This document shows, piece after piece, positions 56,197 through 64,000 of a stretch of DNA of 64,000 bases (positions within the stretch are counted from its first letter, which is position 1; each line of letters starts with the position of its first letter). Both the position numbers and the translations under genes were made by a program. The stretch spans positions 11,263,626 to 11,327,625 of the forward strand of contig JAKSZU010000008.1 in assembly GCA_026018925.1 (NCBI GenBank). Reading direction: 5' to 3'. The notes below the pieces were generated by a model that saw only the letters and a list, made by a program, of their open reading frames with translations, made no database searches and was not told the origin of the DNA. Source of the DNA: Tupaia tana. Taxonomy: Eukaryota > Chordata > Mammalia > Scandentia > Tupaiidae.

Positions 56197-56444
56197 GTTT
56201 TTTTGTGAGAAATTTTTGCTATAGGGCATGTGCACTTGCTAGAAAAGACAGGGAGACAGAAAACAAGAAATTGGGAGATGCATGGTTATGGCACAATCCC
56301 TACTCTTCCACTCTCCCCTCGAGATTTTGGGCACACAGGCACACATTCCCAGCATGAGGTTTAAGCCATGGAATCTGGGACTCAAACCACAGTCAACAAC
56401 GTAGAAGTCCAGCAACATAAGCACTATACCATGTTCTGGTCCCA
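56197..56444 (-). mobile_element. SINE-A, older
   Basis: ATTTTTGCTATAGGGCATGT, CAATCCCTACTCTTCCACTC, head as CATGTTCTGGTCCC. Confidence 0.83.
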
Positions 56445-57110
56445 ATTTTAATATTTCTTAAACTAACGATAGAGTCTAAAATTATTTAATGGAAATGAAT
56501 AGATAGATCCAGGAGACACATGGTACATATAATATCCACTTCTTGGACACAGAATAAACATTGGGGCACACTAGAGAAAATTGATAAAAATGTAAGTTTT
56601 CTAGTTTAGGAGACTAGGACACTAGAGTCTTTAGCTAGTGAGACTACGTGGGTATTCACATATAATTACTTCAGATTTGAACACGATGATTTTGCAAAGC
56701 ATGCAGTAAATTCAATTGAAGAGGCATATTTTCAAATACGAGTCTAAAGCATAAGCTTAAAGCAGAGATATAAATTGGGGGTCAATGGCCCATAGGTGAC
56801 AGTTGAAAATTTCCTTGGGAGAATATGCTGAGTGTGATAGAGGTCCATGAATGGGGTCTTTGAGAACACAATGAGGAGATGGAAAGCAGCAGAGCACTAA
56901 GCACAAATCAAAACAAAAGCTGAAATGTAGTCAAGAAGTAGGGGGGAAAAACTGAAGCAAGTGGGGTCGCTGTAACAGAAAAGGGGAAGGAGTACTGCAC
57001 AATTCAAACCAGACAGGAGTTTACATTAGGCAGACTGAAAAATTTGCTAGCCAGCTATAGTCGACAATCTCTAATATATACCTTCCCCTTCAGACTTTGA
57101 GATTGACATT
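56445..57110. other. Unassigned sequence
   Basis: No repeat or gene that I can support. Confidence 0.45.
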
Positions 57111-57127
57111 AAGAAATGTAAAAATAT

Positions 57128-57393
57128 GGGAACCAGCAGTTAGCGTAATGGCTATGTCGCTGGACTCCCACGTAGTCGACCGCAGTTCGCGTCTCGGACC
57201 CGGTGGCTTACAGCTCACGCCGGGCGCGTGTGCGTGCGTGCCCAAGATCCCGAGAGGAGAATGGAGGAGAAGGGATTGCGGCGTGACCATCCCCCCTGGG
57301 GGGTGATTTCTCGCTTTCTGTCTCTATGTCTCTCTCTGTCTGTCTGGCGAGCGCACGCGCCCTATAGCGAAAAACCTCTCCAAAAAAAAAAAA
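57128..57393 (+). mobile_element. SINE-A, very young
   Basis: Exact 17-bp TSD aagaaatgtaaaaatat at 57111-57127 and 57394-57410. GGGAACCAGCAGTTAGCGTA head, box B variant AGTTCGCGTCTC, CTCTATGTCTCTCTCTG diagnostic shared with the 63.2-kb copy. Confidence 0.96.
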
Positions 57394-57410
57394 AAGAAAT
57401 GTAAAAATAT

Positions 57411-57890
57411 TACATCAGATGCACATAACCCATTGGCCACCCTTTTCCATGCACACATCACTCTCTCTCAAGCAATTATCGAATATCCACTGTGCTCTTC
57501 TGTGTCTCTTTTACATTTTCCTTGAATTTAACTTTCAGGCAGCACTTGCTTTTACACAGTCTATGACAAAAGCTGTTTCAGTGTAAGGACTCCCCCTGAA
57601 CTCTTCTATTCTACCACAGTAGGGGTACAGGGCTACAGCAAATGAGTCTCTGGTTCTCAAGGAACAGAAAATCTTTTGGTCATGAGTGGACACATAACAG
57701 GTGTAGAATGGAATTCGAGGTGATCTGTAACATCCATGAAGTTACATGCACTATGAAGAAAGCTCACCAGCAACCATGGAAAATATTGGTATTTTCTGGG
57801 TTGATGGCATTGACTTAAAATGAATGCCATGGGTTTACATTTCCCCTACTCACTGGTGGTTTGTTTTAAAAAGAAGATACATTCAGAGAC
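57411..57890. other. Unassigned sequence
   Basis: Nothing recognised. Confidence 0.4.
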
Positions 57891-57894
57891 AAAA

Positions 57895-58220
57895 AAAGAA
57901 CAGAGGTTCGCTCTAGGCTGGTGGGGTTGGGGGATGGGGTTAGGAGATAGGGAGAGAAGTTGCTGTTTCACGGGTGCAGTCTCTGCCTGAAAATGGACAG
58001 TGGTGACAACTGCACAACACTACACACTTAGCCTGCTACTGCACTGTACACTTACAAACGCCGGGCGCGTGTGTGTGCGTGCCCAAGATCACGAGAGGAG
58101 AATGGAGGAGAAGGGATTGCAGCGTCGATTGGTCTCTATGTCTCTGTCTGTCTGGCGAACACGCGTTTTCTATGTCGACTGTTTTATGCATGTTTTGCAT
58201 AATGAAAAAAAGACAGGAAA
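57895..58220 (+). mobile_element. LINE-1 3' end holding a SINE fragment
   Basis: GACAGTGGTGACAACTGCAC, GCACTGTACACTTACAAA before the SINE, and TTTATGCATGTTTTGCATAA after it. Old L1 3' UTR. Confidence 0.55.
58058..58170 (+). mobile_element. SINE-A, 5'-truncated and internally deleted
   Basis: Begins CGCCGGGCGCGTGTGTGTGC, runs to GAGAAGGGATTGCAGCGTCG, then jumps to TCTATGTCTCTGTCTGTCTG and GGCGAACACGCG. Box A/B, the GGCCATCC...TTTCTCGC segment and the poly(A) are missing. Confidence 0.75.
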
Positions 58221-59577
58221 AAAGATGCAGCACACCATTTTTCAGACATGACCAATTTATTAAGAGAATTTAAATTTCATTTGGAAAAGTATATCCAGAG
58301 ACAGAGTTTGGGGTGATTATGTCATGAAAGCAATCACATTTCCTACAGCTAACTGGCCATGGGATTGTATCTGGGAGAAGGTGGCAGACTTTTAATAATT
58401 TAGTGTGTGGGAGATGATAAATATTTGGGAAGGAAACAAAACCAACAGATTGTACAACTGAGGCATGAAACATGCTAGTGCTAGTAGAAGCTTTTTATTC
58501 AATCTAATTCAACACACATTAAGCACATTATTGTGCATAACACTGGTCTAGGTGCTGGGGTTAAGTTGGAAACAAAAATCACGTAGATGCAATTCCTCTC
58601 CTTTGTTTACAATCTAGTAACAGGACATATAAAAATGGTGGCTATCAGTGAGGTATCAAAAAAAATTGTTCTAAAAACACAGAGGACAGGTTACTTCCTA
58701 GGAGAGGTTGAAGTTGGAACCCACTTAAATTTGGTGGAGTGGGTGAGGCAGGTCATTCATGCTCACCGAGTACAGAAAACTGGTGTGTAAGCATGTCTCT
58801 GCAACAGGAAATGGTCTAATTCCTCTAAGGCTTTCAATGTGTGCAAGGGGAAGGGGTATTCAAAGGTATTTTATTTTTTCTCAGTTTTCCTCCACTGTAA
58901 GTAAAGGAGTTACAGGAAAAGAGGGTTACAAAAAATGTACAGAAGCATGGATGGAGGCAGGGTTATGGACAGGAAACACAATTCCATAGTTTCGGGTAAG
59001 CGGAACCCCTTGTGTATACACGTCTGGTCGCTGGAGTTGATGCCGACAAAGGGAAAGACAAGCGCCGGCAGCACCATCGCTTGTCATGACAGGACTTGTG
59101 GTCTGGCCACTGCCAGCCAGTAGTGAACGGTAGAGTCCAGGGAGATGGAAAGTCCCTAAAAATTCCCTCCTTGGCAGGAAGGATGAAGAGGCCAGAAGAG
59201 AGAATATGAAGAGAGAGGAAATGTTTTTGTAGGTTATCTAATGGTAACTCAGTATGCTTTATTCCCTATTAAAAAAATATAGGACCAGCAAGTTGTTTCT
59301 GAATGAAAATGTACAATGTATATAAAACACACCTCAAGAAGAGTTTTAATAGAACATACTACTAATCAAACATTAGTTTCTGCTTTTGCGATTTACACAA
59401 CCTACATTAATTCTAATACTTAAGGAAACCTTTACAAACACCATCTATAAGTTGTTAAACATTATTCAGTAATCCTTAACATCTGAAAGTTTGGCTGATA
59501 TTATCTTGAAGGAAAACCACTTAGAAATCTCATTTTCCCACGGTTAATACACCAACTTTAAAAAGAAAAAAAAAAAG

Positions 59578-59611
<34 letters not shown>

Positions 59612-60860
59612 AGCTTTGCTGGTGGTAAAACGGAATCCATATACCTGCCAGGCTTTGCTGAAATAAAATAACGTACATAACCAGCACCTCAGAAAATTGA
59701 AACCTTTGAAATACAGAGTTTGGTTCTTCTTGCACTCTGAGCGACTGCTAATCAGAATGAAAATACTCTCCCCTTCAGGAACTGTTCCAGTTGGTTATGT
59801 CATACAACCTATTTTTTTAAACATTAATAAATTGCTGACATATAACTATAAATAGCTAATTTTTAAACCAAAATGACTCTAGAGGGCTAAAATAACAGAT
59901 ATAACAGCACACTGAAATGATTACGTCAAAAATTAAAAGTCTGTAGAAATGTGATCTATCCTGGTCTTAATTTAAATAAAAAATTTTTAAAAATGAATTA
60001 TTTCAGACCTATATACATCAAGACGCCAGTTCTTATAAAAATGTACTTTAGTTGTAAATGCTAGATTATGCAAAAATAATTTTATATCAATTTTATTTTA
60101 ATTAATTTCACCAACTCTAATATTAAAAACATTAAAAGAACTGAAATTTTAATGACGAAAAATTCCTATTTTCCCTATCTATTAAGAAAAAGGATTTTGC
60201 TTCTCTTATTAACATACAATGCCCTATTGTTAAGGCACAACTCTTTTTTAGGATGAAAATGAAATCATAGATCAAATTTATTTTACTCATAGTTACAAGA
60301 CGGACTTTTCGTAGGCATATATTAAATACATCTTAAATTCAACCAAGACCTAAAATAAAAGTCCACTGTTTCTACCTAGGATCAATGAACACATAACCAC
60401 GATAGGTAGTCACAGCTAGAAAAATCCAAATGCAGTGCCCGTTTCACTATGCTAAGATTGTCTGTGAAGCCCACCTTCAGGGTGTTACTGACAAAGGAAA
60501 ACCAGATACTGTGTTTTCTGCAGTGGCACTCACCTTTCTCCGCTCATACTGGAGCCCTCAGACAGAGGGGATATTTCCAAAGCCTGAATGAAATCCTAAG
60601 GGCAGAGTTCCTGATCCTGCAGGTCAGGGGAGATGTTCGCTTTGCATCCTCCCTCTGCTACCACCCTCCTCCTCCATCTTTTTCCTCTTTCCCACCTCCC
60701 CTCCCTCACCTGACACAATTTGCTAAATATTAAAAAGGAACGCCCAAGCAAACAGGAAGAATGTGTACAACTGTTACTTAAACCACATATACCAAGATGC
60801 TTTTGTTTCTTCATTGTACAGTCATAAGCAAGTTGTCTGAATATTACTGGTTTAAAATGA
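58171..60860. other. SINE-free, AT-rich 2.7 kb
   Basis: Contains a weak L2-like piece at 58495-58630 (ACTGGTCTAGGTGCTGGGGT), a CpG-richer patch near 58990-59095, a (GA)n tract, a long AT-rich part (59650-60400) and a polypyrimidine patch at 60640-60715. No gene I can call. Confidence 0.4.
59577..59612. repeat. (GA)n microsatellite
   Basis: GA dinucleotides with one interruption, preceded by an A-rich run. Confidence 0.92.
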
Positions 60861-60873
60861 AGAAGAAACACTA

Positions 60874-61106
60874 GGACCAGCCTGTAGCCTGGTAGTTAAG
60901 GAAACTGATCCCACATGTAGGACCTAATTGATCAAGTCAGAGGCTTGAAAACAAACCAGGCACGTGGGTAATTCGTGCTCAAAATCCTGAAAAGAGGGAG
61001 AGGTGGAGAAGGGACTGTGATATGACTATGCCCCATGGGGAGGGGTTGCTTTCCCCTATCTTCTCTTTCTCTGGCAAGCACATGTGCCCTCTGGCAAATT
61101 AAAAAA
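60874..61106 (+). mobile_element. SINE-A2
   Basis: GGACCAGCCTGTAGCCTGGT head, AAGAGGGAGAGGTGGAGAAG body, CTCTGGCAAATTAAAA end. Exact 13-bp TSD agaagaaacacta at 60861-60873 and 61107-61119. Box B badly degraded. Confidence 0.88.
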
Positions 61107-61119
61107 AGAAGAAACACTA

Positions 61120-61935
61120 AAATTGGGGGAACATAATCACATACCAAAGAAAAACATGACAGTCTTGGAGGCCCTTGTAAATTCAACTAAAATGGGGGAT
61201 ACATCTATGAAAACAGAAAAAGCAGGCCGCCTCGAGCCTGCTTATGTACCCAACTCGCTTGTATTTTCTATATTTACATTCTTGAAACGAGTGTAAAGAA
61301 ATCGTCTGTAAAGGAGAGTCAACAAGGTAAAGGCCTGTGGCTCTGAGAAGGAGGTTCCTTTTCCCAAGGAGTCTTTGAAAACCAATGGCTAACTAGACCT
61401 CTGCCAGGTCTGCTCTCTCACCAGTTTGGTTCTACTGTGGTTTCTGCACCAATCTTGAGAGCAATGGGGGTGAGGAACACACTGGCTAAGACAGAGGAGC
61501 AGAAATAAAAGAGCACTAAGAAGCCAGGGAGTAGAGGAAATGCAGAGGGTCAGAGGGGGGATGGACAGCTGGTGGATACTAGGTTACTGAATGTCACTGC
61601 TTCTACTAAATGTGATGCACAACACTCAACCTGAAGGGACATTTATCCTCTACGTAAGGGCTAAGTGACGGCAAATGAAGACCAAGAGTTGAGCAAATGG
61701 AGTTACCAAAAGTAAACTGTGCTGTTATTTTGCTACATTTTATAAATATTTTTATGTAATTCTGGGAAATACTACATACCTCACTTACTCATGAAGGTGT
61801 TTTACCTGTATATTAGGCATGCTAATATCTAAATAAATATAAATGCTGTCCCTTTTATTTATATTAGTTTTGAAATGTATACTGGCTTTTAGAAACAAAA
61901 ATTTTTAAATGAAAACTACTTAAAAATAATTAGTA
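61120..61935. other. Unassigned sequence
   Basis: No repeat or gene that I can support. Confidence 0.45.
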
Positions 61936-61939
61936 ACTA

Positions 61940-62217
61940 GGCTGGCTTTGTAGTCTAATAGTTAAAGGATTACGATCACACATGGCTAAACATGGTTCGA
62001 ATCCCAGCCCCAGTATGGCAAACATGCCAGGCACATATGTGGGCATGCCTCAAATCCCAATGGGATGAAGAAATGGAGGAGGGGACTGCAGCATAACCGA
62101 GCTCCATTAGTGGGTGCTTTCTCCCTGTTCCTTTTTCTGATTCTTTGTCTCTCCCTGGCAAGGGCATTTTCTCTCTAGCAATTAAAAACAAAACAAAAAC
62201 AAAACAACAAGAACAAA
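61940..62217 (+). mobile_element. SINE-A2
   Basis: GGCTGGCTTTGTAGTCTAAT head, box B GTTCGAATCCC, GGGATGAAGAAATGGAGGAG body, CTCTAGCAATTAAAAACAAA end with (AAAAC)n tail. Confidence 0.85.
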
Positions 62218-62457
62218 AAGCTAGTAACCACACTATACCCAACAAATTATAAAAATAAAGCATTTAACTCTTGGCCAATATCTTGATTTTCTCACACAAC
62301 ACATACTTCATGACACCATTATCTATGTACAGATAGTGAAATTAAAAATAAATCTAAAGAAGTCATGTTTGCTAATATGATCTAGTTTTGTTTCCATTAA
62401 ATCCTACAGTTTACATATAATACTGAAAATAAAAAAACTCTAATTAAATTTCATTTG
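62218..62457. other. Unassigned AT-rich spacer
   Basis: Nothing recognised. Confidence 0.4.
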
Positions 62458-62458
62458 T

Positions 62459-62697
62459 GAGCTGGCTCTGAACCCTGGTGGTTAAGGGAAGCCAGATTCC
62501 ACACGGCCTACTTGACTGTGGTCTGAATCCTGGCACTGGTGGCTCAAATAACATGTCAGGTGTGTGTGCTTGAATGCCCAAAATCCTGAAAGGAAGGAGA
62601 AACAGAAGAGAAGGAACTGTGTTGTCTCCTCCTCCTCTTTCTCTCTCTCTGGCAAGTACAAATACCCTCTAACAACTTTAACAATAAATAAATAAAT
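62459..62697 (+). mobile_element. SINE-A2
   Basis: GAGCTGGCTCTGAACCCTGG head, GGAAGGAGAAACAGAAGAGA body, CTCTAACAACTTTAACAATA end with (AAAT)n. Confidence 0.8.
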
Positions 62698-63175
62698 GAA
62701 AGTTCCACTTCCTACTTACCAGTTCCATTTCCCTAACTTAGACATGTTACAACACTTAAAACATGTTTGTACCATGGAACTCTGGGCAACAGCATAGGCC
62801 TTTCCATCTTTTCTGAAGAAAAAAGGATCTGTTCACCTTATTACAAAGTAAAAAGATGTTGTCTCTGATATTTTTTCCAAATTTTCGAGGCCTGCTTAAA
62901 AATCAAGTACTCCAACTACCAAAACTTTGAGTGAAATCTTAATGAACAAAAGCCCTACTTAATGAAGCCCACTATCTTGTGGGATTTCTGACCAGTGAGA
63001 GATGGGGTGACATGTGTTTGTAAAATAGATTTGGTTCAGAAACGAGGAACTGAAGGGTTTGGGACAATGTAATGTGAAAACCAAAAGTATGCACACTCCA
63101 AGAGGCTAGAATGAACTCTTTTTGGTTACTATTACCTCCAAGACAGGCAAAAAAATGGAAAGCTGCTTTCGGGTT
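62698..63175. other. Unassigned sequence
   Basis: No repeat or gene that I can support. Confidence 0.45.
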
Positions 63176-63193
63176 AAAAACAAGGAGGAAGAG

Positions 63194-63463
63194 GGAACCA
63201 GCAGTTAGCGTAATGGCTATGTCACTGGACTCCAACGCAGTCGACCGCGGTTCGCGTCTCGGACCCGGTGGCTTAAAACTCACGACGGGGGCGTGTGCGT
63301 GCGTGCCCAAGATCCCAAGAGGAGAATGGAGGAGAAGGGACTGCGGCGTGACCATCCCCCCTGGGGGGTGATTTCTCGCTTTCTGTCTCTATGTCTCTCT
63401 CTGTCTGTCTGGCAAGCGCACGTGCCCTATAGCGAAAACCTCTTCAAAAAAAAATAAATAAAT
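63194..63463 (+). mobile_element. SINE-A, very young
   Basis: GGGAACCAGCAGTTAGCGTA head, box B GGTTCGCGTCTC, CCCTATAGCGAAAACCTC end. TSD aaaacaaggaggaaga (left) and aaaacagggaggaaga (right). Same diagnostics as the 57.1-kb copy. Confidence 0.95.
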
Positions 63464-63481
63464 AAAAACAGGGAGGAAGAA

Positions 63482-64000
63482 AGGAACGAAAGAGAGAAGA
63501 AAGCAAAGTAAAGAAGAAAGCATGAGAAATCCCTCTCCTTATAAATGTACTAAGGAATACAAGGGCACTGATGTCACATGAAACAATGGTATTGTTTGTA
63601 AAGTTTCCAGACATCACAATGAGAAACCACATGTTCCAACCAAAAGACAGTTCACAAAGCAGTTCTAATTGTAGTGACACAACCCATGTTCAGATTCTGT
63701 AGACTAAACAGAAAAAATTCATCAAAAAATATCTTTAACCTTTATTATTCTAACCTAAAAAGAAACTAGAGAGTACCTCAAAAGTTACTAATTTGAAAGT
63801 TTGGTTCAGTTAAATACATTTATTAATAGTAAACATGACCATAGCAAAAGCAACCATATTCATTCTCGATAACGAGAGAATCTTCAATATATAAACCTGG
63901 CATATTTTAATTTTTTAATTATTAAAACAAAGTCTTAGAAAGTAATGAAAGCTAGTTCAGTTCCTGTAATGTCAAGTAACTTTCAATTATAATGGAATCT
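63482..64000. other. AT-rich unassigned sequence to window end
   Basis: A purine-rich start (63465-63530), then AT-rich DNA with no repeat or gene that I can support. Confidence 0.45.

Noticed and set aside
5916-63463. SINE heads as functional tRNA genes
   Set aside because: They have box A and B but no proper acceptor stem or cloverleaf, and each is joined to the SINE body.
158-63463. Regularly spaced repeats as a CRISPR array
   Set aside because: Repeats are about 260 bp, in both orientations, irregularly spaced and with TSDs: they are SINEs.

Overview
The window looks like non-coding nuclear DNA of a placental mammal, intergenic or intronic. No open reading frame in it has the marks of a gene. 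The ORFs are short and nearly all of them are translations of the same repeat read in different frames and directions. I call no protein-coding gene, tRNA or rRNA.

The sequence is dominated by tRNA-derived SINEs, about 60 copies making up very roughly a quarter of the window. I sort them into four groups. SINE-A (about 260 bp) runs: head GGGACCAGCAG, pol III box A and box B, a CATGCCCAAGATCC region, GAGAATGGAGGAGAAGGG, a CT-rich tract, GGCGAGCGCA...CCCTATAGC, AAAACCTCTCC and poly(A). SINE-A2 is an older relative with an AAGAAATGGA body and a CTCTGGCAA end. SINE-A-short (about 170-190 bp) shares one internal deletion and a private AT-rich 3' end. SINE-B has a different body (GGATCC anticodon-arm region, CCAGCTGAGA, GAGACCCTGCTGGG, AAATAAATAAA tail). 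Many SINE-A copies are young: CpGs survive and target-site duplications (TSDs) of 11-17 bp are exact or nearly so.

The source is inferred, not shown. Two degenerate 7SL-derived SINEs point to Euarchontoglires. The absence of Alu, rodent B1/ID and rabbit C repeats argues against primates, rodents and lagomorphs. Tree shrew or colugo remain, and an abundant young tRNA-only SINE fits a colugo (its CYN-type SINEs) best. A consensus comparison would settle this.

Layout. 0-8 kb: SINEs, a probable LTR at about 1.4-2.2 kb, a MIR and a long AT-rich gap. 8-20 kb: a 7SL/tRNA composite SINE at 11 kb, MIRs split by SINEs, and a block of three abutting SINEs at 18.9-19.7 kb. 20-30 kb: microsatellite, paired SINEs, a MITE carrying a second MITE (24.4 kb), a MaLR-type LTR split by two SINEs (26.9-27.9 kb), and an L2 split by a MITE and an LTR (28.5-30.1 kb). 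30-44 kb: SINE-A-short copies, MITEs with SINEs inside, MER5-like and MLT1-like remnants, a minisatellite and a repeat-poor stretch with a TATA box. 44-50 kb: an L1 3' end split by a SINE, a four-layer nest (7SL/tRNA SINE > SINE > solo LTR and a further SINE), and the second composite MITE. 50-64 kb: L1 fragments with SINEs inside, two LTR-like repeats, a SINE-free AT-rich 2.7 kb, and very young SINEs at 57.1 and 63.2 kb.

The most unusual item is a short TA-flanked inverted-repeat element present about nine times (ends TGAGGGGACTTC...GAAGTCCCCTCA). Two copies carry a second, mariner-like palindromic MITE at the same internal TA. I do not recognise the host element as a named family.
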